Assembly (NCBI GenBank): GCA_008933995.1
Contig: WARS01000011.1
Span: 18,621,516 to 18,685,515, forward strand
Length of the DNA stretch: 64,000 nucleotides
Direction: 5' to 3'
Source: Datnioides undecimradiatus
Taxonomy: Eukaryota; Chordata; Actinopteri; Lobotiformes; Datnioididae
Within the stretch, counting starts at the first letter, position 1. The number at the start of each line of letters is the position of its first letter. Under the pieces are notes generated by a model. That model was not told the origin of the DNA. It saw only the letters and a program-made list of their open reading frames with translations, and searched no databases. Below are positions 11,001 to 25,249 of the stretch, in pieces. The position numbers were made by a program, and so were the translations under genes.

Positions 11001-13825
11001 CAACAGGTGAAAACCTATATTTCACTCTTTCCAACATGAAACCAAAGCCGTACTGTAGCTTTCTTCACCTCCACCAGACTCCACTGACAAAAACAACAAC
11101 TTTATTTTGCACAAAACAGGAGCCGCTGCTCTGCAGTCAGGGGAGCCTGCAAAGGGTTCAAATGCTCACAGTTACAATGGGAAACCATTATGCAACTCCC
11201 CCTGTTGCTTCTTGTGAGTTTGTGCGATATCACCGCATTTTTCTCCGTACTCCTCAAGACTCAGAACTGTTTGGCTGACTTTATTTTAGTCGCGGTCTCA
11301 TGCCAAAAGAGCACGATGTCAAAAGGTCAAACATCTGACTCGCAATATTCTTCCAAATCTGAGAAAGAGCCAAAGCTGTCCCTAGAGGACTGTTGGCTAT
11401 TTGAACTCTGCTGCTCTATAGAACTAGTTTTTATAGAGACGTAGTCTCTTGATGGCAGTCCGGCCAAGTGTAGCTTGCCAAGGGTAATCACAGTAGTTTG
11501 TAATTGTAATTGTAACCAGTAACAGATGCACCACACGTGTGGTATGAGTAATTTCATCACGCAGAAGAGGCCCTTTTTGTGTCCTAGATCCTTTATTTTC
11601 CGTTCACCCGTCACATGATGGGACTTTGACAGGGCTTAAAGGAAAGCTGCACTGTACTCCAGCAAATTCAGAAACAGGCCCCGATGTCAAATGCCTTTTT
11701 AACCAATACCTGCCCAAAACAAAGAGCCTATGAATAAATCCTACAAACTGCACGAGAACTGTCAGCGCCGACAAACATAAGCGCTCATGTGCCTACAAAT
11801 TCTAGATGCTTGTAATTAACTTCAGTATTCCCCCTTCATGCCGCTTTATACTTTTACATTTCAGAGGGAATTGATGCACTTTGTAATCCATTACATGAAT
11901 CTGACAGGTACTACTTTACATTTAAAAACGTGATAAACTCAAAATAAGGGATCTAAAATTGATGAACTGCAGCATTAAAATGCGCTAACCTGTGTTTTTT
12001 TTTAGCGATTAAACCAGAAAAACACAATATTCTATAATAATGCAACACAGTGAAAGGAGCCATTGTGCATGCGTGCTGTTACTCTTGATACTTTAAGTTC
12101 ATTTTGTTGGTAAGCGGTCTGCACTTTTACCAAATAACCCTGTTTGTTCACCTAGCCTCAGTGCGTTTGTACGTTTAATGCTAATTAGCAGACATCTGAT
12201 TGCTAAAATCCTGCAACGAGATGATGACAGTGGGAAAAAACACACCTGTAAACACATCAACACTGTCGCTGACCCACAGTCTTGCTTTAAAGGTCCCAGT
12301 TATGACAGAAAGTCAAAGAACTGTTGCCTTGCTGCAGCACCTGAGGCTAGCGCTCATGCTAACGCTATGCTAACGCTTCCTCCAGCTGTCTCCCTTCCTG
12401 TTTGTCTCCGCTCTCTTTTCATGTTTGCGTGTGCGTACCGGCTTTTCTTCCTCCTGCCAAACAACCTGAGCACCTGCAGCCAATCAACCCGTCAACCTGA
12501 CAAGCCACATGCTGTACAAAACCCCCAGCTAATCCCTCCAGACTCCCCAAGTCGCCAGTGTGGTACAGATGCTGCAGTCAAGCTCTCAGTGTTTCTGTGC
12601 GTTGCCCTGCTTCAGCCTCCTCTCCAGCTGCCACCCACGCCACTCATGCGATATCCATATACATTCCAAATCGCCTTTGAATCATCCCTCATTTCCTGTT
12701 TTGTATTTGTAATCTGGGTCCTAATCTGCTCACCATCAGGCACTCAGACTCATTCGTCTTTAAGCAGCGTTTTTCTGGCATGTTTTACTTTTTATCTTAT
12801 TTTTCAGCCTGACAATAGCGACAGTTGACAACCAGCAGTTATCACAGCTTAATCTGAATTTCCCCTCGCAGTTCTGCGATTTCGCAAATATCGAAATTGC
12901 AGGCTAGGAAGCCAATGATGCGGGCAGCGACATCCCTCTTTTCCCATGTGAAGTATGCCTATTATTCAATATTTAATCTGGTGTGTGGCTGCAGGAAAAT
13001 ACACCTCCCCAGGGAAACTTTCCCACCTCCTAATGTGTATTTCTTTCATCACATGGCTCACACTGCATTGCTTTCCCTCCTTTACTACGATTACACCTTT
13101 AAGTCGCAGACAGCATGTTCCACAGCTCTTTGTTTAACCCTCCGCTCTTCAGAAGGTACTGCAGCTGCTGCAGGAATGTGACGTTTCTCATGTGGGTGAT
13201 ACATGAACACCCTGCTGACAGCAAGTGTCGCTTTAAGGTGTGCCGCGGCATGCACAGACTGTAAAATTAAATCAAGGAATAAAACTTTGACCTTCGCCAC
13301 GGCAGAAGGTTTGTTACTTTATGACAGAGGTGCAATAAAAAACAGAAACATCATTAACTCATATGAGGATAATTTAAGTTTTATTGACAATTGCTAAAAT
13401 ATGGTTAGCTGTCTGCAAAGTCACTTAAGCACACAACTTTCCACATGCTAATAGAAATATTATACCAATTTCAATGGAATGAAATGTACACCTGGAAAAG
13501 TTGCAAGCTGCATGAACTTGAAACTAATTTTATGTTAAATAATTATTTTTAATGCGAAAACGAGAAACTGGTTAAACGAGAAGCAACGTCAAACCTCTGA
13601 TTATACCGTCCAGCAGCCGAGTCTGCTCCATCAAGTGTGATTTGCTTCGCGCAGAAGTACCTGAGCTACTGTTCTGTTCAGTTTCATGACATCAGCAGCG
13701 TTTTGAAGACACGAGCAGACCATGCAGCTCTTTCTTCAGCTCCATTAACGTGGCTCTCAACACCCTTGCAAAGGTGTAGCCTTCAAACTCACATCTGTCA
13801 AGAGGCGGATTGAGTTCAGGCAGCT
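11001..13825. other. Intergenic sequence, no supported gene
   Basis: A 216-codon frame (12178-12828) is present, but its composition and lack of recognised sequence argue against coding. Nothing else was seen. Confidence 0.55.
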
Positions 13826-14140
13826 CTACGAGGGCGGGAAAATATGACATGTCATTTCCTCCTGTGGTGCACGGGTCATCTGCAGGTCTGGGGACTGGTA
13901 CCTTGGGCCTGTTTGACAAAAGGAAATGGTTTATTGGTTGCAGGTGTAAGTGCCCAACATTTGTGGGACAGAGATCCATTTGCAGATGGAACTTACTATT
14001 TGGTTTGTCTTTGTTTGCTTTGTCGTCAGGAAACCCCTGCAGCTCCTCCATTCGATCTCCATATTCCCCTCTGAGGAATGCCACCAGCCAGGCTTTCTTC
14101 TGATCCCCCTCTATGCAGAAGAACAGTTGTAGAGTGTAGA
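13826..14140 (-). CDS. Candidate 3' end of an unidentified two-exon gene or decayed gene
   Basis: On the minus strand an acceptor (gtcagtgcag) opens exon 14140-13997, encoding YTLQLFFCIEGDQKKAWLVA and FLRGEYGDRMEELQGF. A strong donor (gtaagt) and acceptor (gtcaaacag) bound an 88-nt intron, a typical fish size. The second part, 13908-13826, keeps the frame and ends IFPPS and a TAG stop. Alternatively, an unspliced frame runs open from 14186 to 13692 (164 residues). I recognise neither product. No upstream exon was found, so it may be a relic or chance. Confidence 0.25.
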
Positions 14141-14186
14141 CTGCACTGACCGGACTGGAAGTTTGGGAATTCTCCAGCAAGGCCAA

Positions 14187-17100
14187 GTCTTTTTTTCCCC
14201 AACATTCATTAGGTCATCTTGGCTGCAGCGACGTGGTTGGTGCATATACAGGTATGAATTAGCAGGTGGCCCTCTCAACTGAAATGGAGATTAATAAGTG
14301 CTCATTGCTGACGCATGCATAGAAAGACAAGATCTGCAAGCGGCAGGGCGAAAGAAGCTGCACCGCAAACAGAGGAAACGCTTTGCTTTCTGACGTCAAC
14401 AAGCTAACAAATATATTTAAGCAGTTTGCACACGATGATGACGGGGAGGCAAGGGGTGAAGGTGCAACATCCCGTCCGATCTGCCAGAAATAAACAGGTA
14501 CATTTGACAGTTTTACTTCTGGACGTGCTGTCTTATCAATTCGTGTTCACGTTATAGCTAAAAAGTATGTGTTTTGTGTGGTATAGTGTGAATAAATTAT
14601 GTTTTATGTGATATTGCTATGATACAGCGTGCATAATGTGAATATGTAGGGTGACTATAGCGTGTTGCCGTAGATAGAGTCTGCTGGTTCTAATTTAAGC
14701 ACTGATGTCGGTCTAATAATGTACTAAATAAGTCAGAAAACAGGCCGATTAGCTGTGATTGCATTAATTCATCTTCGAGTTTGAGCTCTCTGCAAACCCA
14801 GAGGAGGGAAAAGATCTTGGAAAGTCACTTTAATTGTTTTACATAACAGCCTGACGACAACAGTACGAGCTCGTCAGTTATTGTGTGTTTATCTCGTAAA
14901 TTATGGCGAATGCGCCAACGACGACATTTTTACATGAGGGACACTCGTAAAAAAACGTTTGATGCTGCGAAACGACATTTACAGAGCGCTGACAGCTCGA
15001 GCCCTGACGGATTTATCGCCTCTACAAACACGTTCATTTCATTTTAAAATGTGATCTGCAGGGTGTATTTCCTGGAAGCAGATAGGCTGAACATTGTCCC
15101 ACCTGATTGAATTAAATTCAGCTTTGTATTTCCATTGGAAAGTTGTGAAATGTTGAATTTTAGACTGATCGGTCTCTCCCAGATCTGTCCCGTTGTTTGA
15201 CATACCAGTCTTGCTACACAAAGGACATTCCTGACTATTCACACCACATCTCCCCACCCCTCTCCCCTGAAGTCCAATAAAGCACTTTTGTCCAAAGTCT
15301 AGTAAAACAACAAATAAACTTCACCAGCGTTTGACCTGATAAGCAATTTCCAGTTAGCCTTTTAAAATGAGATATAACACTTGAATGTTGAATGGCTTGA
15401 ATTGAGCAAGTTGCATGCAACTTGTCTCCAGGGATCTGTGCATCTGCCTCGGGCTGATGCCGCTGCTGCTGTCTCTCTCCACCCCTGGATGATTCAAGCC
15501 GATTATCTCAAACCACTTCATGTCCCTGTGCAATCGTCCTGGCGGCGTATTGTCCCCTTGTACTCAAACAAGCGAAACCTCAGGGGTTTAAATGACAGTT
15601 TGGATTGGAAGGGCAACGTTCTGCCATTGTGTCCGACCAGGCTCCTGTCTCACTCGGACATCTCAGATAACAGATAACCTCATTTCCAACAGTCGTTATC
15701 ACTCCAAATACCTTCAGCTGGCTTTCTGTTTGAAGGCGCCCTGTTCAGTTTGTTTGTGCACCAACAAAATATCTGGTTGTGTGTTTCCTGCCAACGCACG
15801 TAGCCTTCACTTCTCTCTTCCTCGTGACATATTTTCAAAGTTACTTTTTAAAAGGTGTGCATTGTTTGCACCTGTGTTTGCATGTTTGCTTGCAGGGATC
15901 TTCACCAACTGTCAACCAACGAAGCCTGAAGCTAACAGCTTACGCCCCGTGCACAGCGCAAACAATATATGGACCCGCCTGTCAAAACATTGCTCCACGG
16001 TGCTACCAGCTGTCAAACACTGGGCACCTTTAAAAGTTGGATTATTTGCATTGAAACTTCAAAAAAAAGGATGCTGTATATCAATTTAGCGTGTCGTAGT
16101 AGAGACATGAACAGCAGTAATCAGATACATATCCACAATGGCTCGTGTTTATGTGGAATATGAAAACCTAATGCAGAATCAAGTCTGAGTGGAGACCCAG
16201 ATGTGTGACGTACTATTCCCAAATCTGGCAGCAATATATTATAAATCTTCCGCTTTGATGTTCCTCCACGATAATTCCTCTCTCAGCAGTCGTCCAGGAC
16301 GTGGCCTCCGAAGGGGCGCCGGAGCGCCGTGATCCCAACATGACGCAGCTCCGCTCAGCTTCACCCTCACACGCTGTTATTTAATCAACGTGTGCAACGT
16401 GAACAGAGCAAGAAAGAGTTGACTCCGATTTGAATGTGTTAATGATTAATGTGACGAATCCAAAAGGGCAGACAGACAAACGCTTGTCTGAGGACTGAGG
16501 GATGGAGCTGTTACGGGAGGGGCCGGGAACTTGATTAGCGATCTTTACACAACACTCTATCATCTGCCAGAGTCTGAGCGCGGAGCGGCAGAACACACAA
16601 TTATCCCTGGTTGGTTCGTGTTTCCTGAGAGAATATTTTAAGACTCAGAGAGAGCATTTTGTAAGCTTACGACCGTTGCATAATACAAACACGGCGACCG
16701 CTTTTGATACTCCATTCATTCTCCACTGCATCAATAACCAGCGCGTCGGTTGCGGCCGTGCCATTTTCTCATGCCGCGCAAATAAAAAGCATCAGATATT
16801 GGATTTCTGTTTAACTCAACGTAATCCCGAACAGACTTTGTTTTTGTTTTGCTGGGGTTTTTCTTTTTCCACAAGCCTGTTTGACATGAAGAGCAATAGA
16901 GGAAGCACCACTTGGATGTGTGACAGTGCAAAACACAAAGCAGGTGCTCCTGATACATATATAAATAATTCTCACAGGACGGGGAAATTAATTTTCCAGG
17001 CTGTCTGCGTGCAGTCATTAGACACTGATCTTGTTTATTATCGTGTCAACATGTTCATGTTTTCATTCTAATTTCTTGCAGCGGCGCATCTTGAATCTTG

Positions 17101-18792
17101 TGAGGAACCAATTTTTCCGGCTCGCATAAACACTCGACGTGATTTGTGCAAATGAAACATGCAGCATGGTTGTATCTTGGGCTGATCTGTGCCGCGTTAA
17201 AGGCTAAAGGGTTGATTCACCACAATGACAAAAATGGAAAAAACAAACAATCTAACGCTGAAAGGGTCGGGCCGGTTTCTTTACATTTCCAAATCTCTGC
17301 CAACAGGCCAATACCATGGTAAATAAGTCTGTTTGTGGCGCTTTAGACGATGAATAAAGGCGTTGGGAAAAACAAAGTCTCTCCAGAAATAACATGCCAT
17401 GTAATCTGTGTAATCCAGAGACGCTCACCGTGAAGGCGCTTTCGCTGAAACTACTTATTTCTGACGCAACGCTTCCAGTGAAAACTGTTCAAGGAAATGT
17501 TTGTTTTCTCTGGAAGCGAAGTCACACACCTCGAGGAAGTAAGGACTTCACAGGCTTCACAGCAGGCTTTTTTCCTTCTTCAGGAAATCAAGATGGACGG
17601 CATTTCCACTGCAGGAAACCAGAACTATCAGACCACTTCCTCTGTGTTAAATGCGGCCGTTCCTGAAGCATCACTGCAGAGTTTGATATTTTCTCAAAGT
17701 AAATTCTAGTTTCAGCTGATTTTTTTTCCACTAAGTGTATTTTTTTGCTGGTGTGCCGTCAAAACCATCACATCAGGCTTTGGTTGTTTATTTTTAAAAG
17801 TAACATGAGCTGCCCTCTGCCCTTTAACTCTCCGGGGGCTTGTTCAGCTCTCAGGCTGGAGGTGAACCTTTAAACCTCGCTCAACTGCTCAATTAAAGCT
17901 CGACTTCGGCTTTGTGCCGTAATGCCCTTTCAGCATATTACTATGAAGCAGTCTGACTGGAAACTAGACTCCTGCACCCTCCTCTTGGTTTGCATTCTTT
18001 AGATAATCCAGCATCTGATGGTAAACATTGTCCAATCATGTTGCTTCATATCACCAAGGGTGTTCCTACAGGGCTGTAGAGCAAATGCACATGTGCACCC
18101 ATGCCCTTTCAGATGGCGTAAGCATGAAAAACTTTCAAAAACTTGGAACATCCTGCAACTATTGATACATTTCCAATGCTTTGTTTGCTTGCAACAGCGC
18201 ACAGTGTGTGCATACTGATAAGCGGCACAGAGGCGTGATGATAAACATCACTTTTGATTGGGTTAAGCGACGCGTGTGTGTACTTTATTGGCTTTTCATC
18301 CCAGCTTCAGCGGCACAACTGCTTCCTCGCGTCTCATTCCGGCGATTAAATCAACTGGAACATTTTGGTAACTTTGTGCTCACTCTTGCACAGGCGCTGC
18401 ACCTGCAAGCTCCCGAGTATCCCGAGGGGCTCTAAGACGAAACTTTACCTTAAACCAGTCGTGCGGTGCTGGAAACGCTGCCTCCACCAACACCCTGACC
18501 CGAGCTGACAAGTTGGAGAGACACAAAGTTTTTGCCCGAGAGCGAAATTCTTTCAGTACTTCTCTCAAACCAAGCCACACATGTAGTACACATGACTCAC
18601 CACTGTATGTGCAAATCTTCTCGGAGTGAGTTCCCACATGCAACAGTTTATCGGTAGCGTAGTCGTGTTTGTGTATGCGCCTCCATCTAACGACATAATT
18701 GGCGGAAAGGATGCACGGGCTGCCAAAATACAGTATCCACCATTTATTAAAGGAGGGCAAGTGAGGTAATGTTTTCCTCTGCTGAGGCTCAT
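14187..18792. other. Intergenic sequence, no supported gene
   Basis: No recognisable exon or element. A 165-codon plus-strand frame (15592-16089) overlaps two other short frames and looks like chance. Confidence 0.55.
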
Positions 18793-18800
18793 ATTTCTAT

Positions 18801-19234
18801 TAGTGGTGGGTGGTTCGATCCAAATATCGATATTACCAATACCTGAACACTCTACATGGAAAAAAGAATTTATTTTAATTTGTCCTCGAGTGATAATTTT
18901 GTGAAACCCCCCCCCCCCCCAGACATGACAGTGTTTGGGGGCAAATTGTTTTGTTACTGTTCTATTGTTTCTGAACAAAAACTTTTATTATGCTAATAAA
19001 ATATTTTCTATTTACCGCTAAACTTCGCCCAAATTCTGTCCTGGGTTTTAACTAATTAATAATCCAAAGGGAAAAAATCACAAAAACACTTATAGGTCAT
19101 GAAAATTCATTTAGATTTAGCAATTTAATGATGCATCCACCTTAATTATTAAAAAGCATTGGTATCGGCAATATTGGCCCTGTATTTACTTGGTATCGGA
19201 TCAATACCAAATCTTGCAGTATCGCACACCACTA
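18801..19234. mobile_element. hAT-type MITE (434 bp) with 8-bp target duplication
   Basis: The ends are tagtggtg and caccacta. The flanks carry a perfect 8-bp direct duplication, atttctat, at 18793-18800 and 19235-19242, as expected for hAT transposases. The inner ends contain gatatcgg-like text related to common fish hAT MITEs. A C14 run lies at 18907-18920. There is no coding capacity. Confidence 0.88.
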
Positions 19235-19242
19235 ATTTCTAT

Positions 19243-22200
19243 ATTACGCATTGCGCGAACCGCGGACCCTTTAAATCTTCATCCTGTTGAATATGTTTGC
19301 TGTCTACGTGACTCTGTATCTGTTTTTAGTGTTTTGCACTTAATTCTCACTGTTGTCACGTCATCGTCTTGATTTCGCCCCTTTACTTCCACTATTTTAA
19401 GCAGTTTGAAGTTCCTGTTTTAAAATTAGAGGCCTGAAATGCAATGGCCTCTTCTGTCAGGAACCAGGGTAACCTTCTCTTTGGATTGATCGGTGTTTCC
19501 CGTGATTTGAGATTTCTGTTCGTTTTTGGATTTCTTTGGATTTGCACTGCGTTTCTTCTCGCTTTGTGTTTCTTTTCGTTAATTACACCATTTGGGACTA
19601 CCCGCCCTGAGGCCAGTGTCTGCATTTGGGTCCAGCCCCTTGTTCTCCCCGTTCCCAGGGGTGGGATCAAACTTAACACGAGGCAGCAACAAAAGGTTTT
19701 ATAATGGATCCCTGTGTAGCTGCGTGGTATCATCTTTTCACATTTCTCTTATTTTATTGTTTTTCTTCTTATGAGTGAAGCAGCGCCCCATGGGCTGAAG
19801 GTCGCTCGGTCTGAGTAAAAGGAGAACGTAAAAGAGACCAGGCTCCATCCCCTAATGAAATAAATACTAATTAAAGCCACCAAGAGATTGTAAAAAAATG
19901 TTTTTTTAAAGTCGAGTTAGAGTAAAATGGCTTGACTTAAGGTAAGAGTAATGGACCCTGACCCAGCTGTCTGTCTGTACATCAAAGTGTGCCTGGCTCG
20001 TCCGTGCACTGAAGCCGCTGTTTTATTGCCCGTCTCACCGCATGACATGTCTCGCTTGGCTTCCCTGTACATTTTTCCTGAGACACACAACTTTTAAAAT
20101 GAACTACTTCCAGGGATTAGCTCGCCCCTCTTAAAGGATAACCTTCCCCCTGTGGTTTAAAAGAGTCAGGCCAGCCTTCTTGCTGGCAACTCCAATACAT
20201 CAGGCCATGTGTTCCGGGCAGAAGCATGCTGCTATGGTTACATATTAGTGATTTCCGGTCTTTCAATCGTAGACCAAATGTCCTCACTGAGTTTATCACT
20301 CATTCTCAGTTTAACCTAATTTAATGATTAACTGAGATGAAGGAGCACATAAAAAGTGGATAACCTGGGGTATCCAAGACCTCCAACCCAGTTTAGAACG
20401 AGCTGTGCCCATTCCCATATGATGAAAGCCTCAACGCTATACGACCACCACAGTACCTTGGGATTTTTGTTTGTAAAACCCACAAATGAGACACGAATTA
20501 GGCTGGAAAACTAATTTTGCCGCTGCAGAATCTGTGTGGCGCCGAGCTGACTACCGCACAAAAACACGAATTTATAACTTCATGCGTTTTCTGGTTGCCA
20601 TTTGCTAAAGCACAGAAGATTTAGATTATTTAAAGTGAAAGCTAACTGCTGCCAGTTGGCTCGGTTAGCCGTGCAGCCCAGGGTGGGAGGCCCCAGTGAT
20701 CCGAGTCCAACTAGACCCGGACACAACCTTGGAGACTGAACGAGGCTGGTACAAGAGGGAATACAGTGGCCAAGTGGTTTTCTCGCTGGGCTTTGGCTCC
20801 ACAGGGCTGACCCCACTGTAACCCCTACTCAGGCCTCTGGAGGGAGCGCTGACTGATGCCTGACCTCCCTCTCTCTGCCCCAAGCCGCTGTACTTCTACT
20901 GTCCTCGCAGTCGCAGTCTTGGTTAGAGCTGCTGTAAATCACCTCAGCACTCCCATTGTTAAATCTGGTCTCTGTTGGTCTCAAAGGTTCTGCTCAGTCC
21001 CGGTCTTCAGCATCTTTCTGGACTCATGGTCCTTCAGAATTAAACCCAACAAACCACTGAAAACATTTACATTAAAGAGATTCTTGCCTACTTTGTGGCC
21101 CGATAAGTGGTGAAATCATCACATTCATCGCCCCATATTCAGATTTTCCAAGCTACTGTGGTCACCATGGAAACACTGCGGGCCTACAGCACTACAGAAG
21201 CAGGCATAGTTTCATCTAAAGCCTATAACGTCCAGACCACCCACTATCAGGCTGATCGTGACCCTGACCGGGTCAGTCACCTTATCCTGATCCATTACTA
21301 TTACGTTTACATAATTCTAACATGGACCATAAATTATAAACCCTCAAACAGCCAAATGAAGAAAAATGTCCTGACTTTCACGAAGATTAAAGTGCAATTA
21401 TAGACCCAAAATGCTGAATTTACATCAGAAGCAGAGAAGGAGTTTTTCAGGGGGACAAAAGAAAGCGCTGCTGTATTGATCGCATTTCCAATCTCGCCTT
21501 ATCAATCTTTATCTGTTTGTGCAGACAGCCCTCCTGCGCTTCGCTGGCGTTGGGTTAAAAATAAATCTGCCTGAAATTGTGGCGTGTTTCAGCTACATTG
21601 ATGAAAGCGTCATGTGATTCAGCGTGGCAGACTACTGGGCACCAAGTCTAATCACTGACATTCCCCTGTGTGACATTTTTCGACTCGGGGACTTGAGGCG
21701 GACAGAAAAACTTACACAGTCAGGCAAAGTTGCTGCCGCAGGTTTGTTGTCCTGCAGCGCTGACGTATATGATGCCATCCTCATAATGTGACTGTGTGTG
21801 TTGATCATTAAGATCTTGGAAGGTACTACCTGTTATCACAAAGAGAAGCATGAAGGAGGGAGAGGAAAACTTGGCTGACTCCTGTGTTTTTTTCGGAAAT
21901 AGACTCATCTCATTAGCATCTCCCAAAATCTTCAAATCAACAAATGCTGCATTCTGCGGGTTATAAATAAAGCGTCTCTGGGCACGCAGCTTCTCTGACA
22001 TCCTCAGACATGAAACATCTCGGGTGATGCTCTTTAAGGTTGCTCTTGTGGGATGCTGCAAACATCTGCAAAGTGAGCAAAACCCCCAAAAACCCATGGC
22101 GCCTTGTTCAGCAGAGAGCATCTGATGGTGACGATCGTCGTCATCTACAGGAAAAATGCGTATTACGCTGCACAATGTGCATGCAACATATGTTTACTTG

Positions 22201-23407
22201 CATTGCTCTGAGCTGTTTTACTAGTGTTTTCTCCTTGCTCTGAAGTACTTTGGGCTGCATCCAACTTGTTTTTATTATAAGCTTTGTGAATGAAATTAAA
22301 TATATATAGAAATAACCAAAAGAAAGACCAAAGCAGCTTAGGCTGTGACTTTGTAATGGGCACTTTTTACAATTTGCTCGCGCCCTGGGTGCACATTTCT
22401 AATGAACTTACAGAAATACTTATTATATAACTTATTATATAAAACCTCAGTAGCTGCTTTTAGCACTGATACTGACAAGTTATAGGCTTTAACTATAAGT
22501 TTCACTTAGGGGCCATCGATAAATGACTATATTGTTATTTTTACTATTTTTAATTCCTCTGTGCTAACTTTCCCATACTGTAAATGTAAAAAACAAAACA
22601 AAATATGACCTTAGTAGTTCTCATGTAGGACACCTGATTAAAATCCTTATGTGTAATTAACTTATTTTACATAAATATTTGAATTAATATTAATAACCTC
22701 ATAACTTTAGTGTCATGTCTGGTAACTACAAATGAATACTGGGTTTTATTACTATACTGGAAAGATAATCTGTTATTTATTGGATTTACTTCTGTTTTGT
22801 TTTATTTATTTTATTGTTAAAAAAATCAAAATTCAGAATTTGTTACATTTTAATTATCTTTCATGCTTCTTCTCCAAACTTCGCCACCTTTGTCCCAAAC
22901 AAATCCGGGGGAAAACCCTGAAACAGGGACTCTGGTGTGATCCTCACGTTTCATCGCATCGCAGCGTGAAGTTTACCACCTAAGGTCAGACGGAGCCGAG
23001 CACCCAGGTGGGGAACTCGGCTTTAAAGAGGACGAGGTGAGGAGTCATGTTTGCTCAGAGACCTAAAAGCCCTCCTGGCCGGCTGGCTCCTCTGACACTC
23101 TGAATGATGTATTGTCTGCTGTCCCAAAATAAACTTATCTGCCTTGTTTGCATGCGCCTCATCAATGAGCTACCAATGTAACGTGGTCAAAGGTACCGGG
23201 TCAGGTAAATAAATAGAGGTGACAACGGTGGCCTTTCACCACACAAGAAAAACTACTGTTTGATGGTTGCTGGGAAACCGCACACCAGACTTCCAGCAGA
23301 CACCCCGCCGACCACGTCTACTTTGATTCTCTAACACACAGTGCCATGGGCAGGAATGTCCACGTCGGGACAGGCTCGAGTCAGTTTGAGTGAAATGACC
23401 CAACTCT
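19243..23407. other. Intergenic sequence, no supported gene
   Basis: AT-rich around 22380-22870, with a short direct duplication cttattatata at about 22418-22441. No exon was recognised. Confidence 0.55.
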
Positions 23408-24032
23408 TCAATTAGATAGATAGATAGATAAACTTTATTCATCCCAAACTGGGAAATTTCAATGTTGCAGCAGCAATTTACACTCAACAAGCACCCAGCA
23501 TTACAATAGACAATATACAAAAAATATTTACAAGGTTAAAAAAGAGATAAATATATATAAGAAAATATATACAAAAAAGTACAAAGTAGAGAATAAATCT
23601 ACTAAAGTTTCCGGTGACGTGTGCCAGAAGTGTGCAAGTGTCTGCTGTTCTTACAGCTTGTCATCTGACACACGCAGATGAGGAGTTGTAGAGTCTGATC
23701 GGTTCTTGAGACGACGAAGCTGCCTGAGCCTTTTGGAGAAGGTGCTTCGCTGTCTGTCCAGCACAGGGTGGAGAGGGTGGTCGGGGTTATCCATGATCGA
23801 TAACAGCTTGTTCAGAGTCCTCCTCTCCACCACCACCTTCAAAAGTCTCCAGCCTGCAGCCGATGACGGAGCCAGCCTTCCTGATCAGTTCAGTCTGCTG
23901 GTGTCACTGGCTCCGATGCTGCTTCCCCAGCAGACCACAGAGGAGAAGAGTGTGCTGGCCACAACAGACTGGTAGAAGATCTCCAGCAACTTGCTGCACA
24001 CGTTGAAGGACCTCAGCTTCCTCAGTAACTAT
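23408..24032 (-). mobile_element. LINE 3' end with TAGA-type tail
   Basis: On the minus strand, LRKLRSFNVCSKLLEIFYQS and VVASTLFSSVVCWGSS are readable, then a frameshifted C-terminus. A 3' UTR follows, ending ggatgaataaagtttatcta in an (ATCT)n run at 23413-23430. This is the same family as 45995-46858. It is a dead, 5'-truncated copy. Confidence 0.85.
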
Positions 24033-25249
24033 TATACCATGGCAATTATAGCATTACATATTCATCAGACAACAGACAGACGGTGGAGGAATAAAGCAGT
24101 TTTGACACAATCAAGTAAAGCAGGAACTTGAAAATTGACATTTTCTGTTTCAAAGTCATCAAAAATGTTTAGGTGCTTTCTAAAGATCAAAGTTCAAGAC
24201 CCCATCTTGAAGCTTGAAGACAGTCCTGTCTACAGAATATCTTTGTTTCTTTAAAACACAACAGTCCTCCCAATCTCATGCCACGTATCATCCCAAGACT
24301 GTTTCTCTTGCTCTATCCAATTCATCAACCACCTGAACCTGTTACCGCATCTCATTCTGTACATTGTGTCATTTCAAGGATGCCCATCTCCGCAGCCCGA
24401 GCTCCGCTGTCAATCAGTCTCTGTGGGCTGTGATACTTCATCCTCGCACCTCTTCTTGACAACTCTGTAGGCAGAGCGCCTTTTTTGTCTAGTCATCCAA
24501 GGTGGCTGCAGTCCAGGTCCTGCCAATGACTCAAGACTTTGATTAATTCACATGAAGCAGCTCCAAATACTTGTTAAATGACAATAGCTGCTCACGTCAA
24601 TAATAACGTTTCTACGCCTCCGCTAAAATCAGTGTGGCGCCATGCATTAGAGCATTGCACAGAGAAATGACTCATTAATTGGCTTTATGCACTTTGCATA
24701 TTCTGTATGCAAATGGGAGCTGAGGGTTGCCTTTGCTAACAATTAGTCGCTTAGTAACTTATCCCCTCGTGCAGACAACAGAAGGCTATATGAGGGATTA
24801 AAACATCTCCTGTTTCTGCTGTTCCTCAGCACAGCACGGCCCTGCAGCTTCAGGCACTTCTAGCTGTGACTGCTGTGAGCAAAGCTACAGAGCGACACTG
24901 CGTGAGCCCCAGCGGAGCAGGACCTACAGGCTGTTATGTGCAACGCTTTGCATCACTGTGGACCTCCAACTCCGACGAAGCGAAACCAGTTTGTTGTGGG
25001 TCATCCGTGGACCAAAACAGTCTCAGCAAGGTAACTGGCGTGTCAGATCAGAGTGGCATGATTGGTGTTTTCCCAACATCTGGATTTAGCAACAGTGACA
25101 TCTTCCTCTTCTCCGAGATGAAATTCAAAGCGTTGCATAACGGGACTCCTGGGGGGCGATCCATGTGCGGTTGGAGCGCTGGGTGTGGTGTATCACTGCT
25201 CAACGTGACTAATTTGAAGATGGCTGCCAAATATTTCAGCAATGTGCAC
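24033..25249. other. Intergenic sequence between LINE and Tc1 remnants
   Basis: The part from about 24870 may belong to the decayed Tc1-like element that follows. Otherwise nothing was recognised. Confidence 0.45.

Noticed and set aside
12178..12828. 216-codon open frame on the plus strand
   Set aside because: No recognised domain, no supporting splice or start context, and several short overlapping frames; it is best explained by chance.
15592..16089. 165-codon open frame on the plus strand
   Set aside because: Cys- and Leu-rich without family resemblance, and overlapped by two other open frames; no sign of coding.
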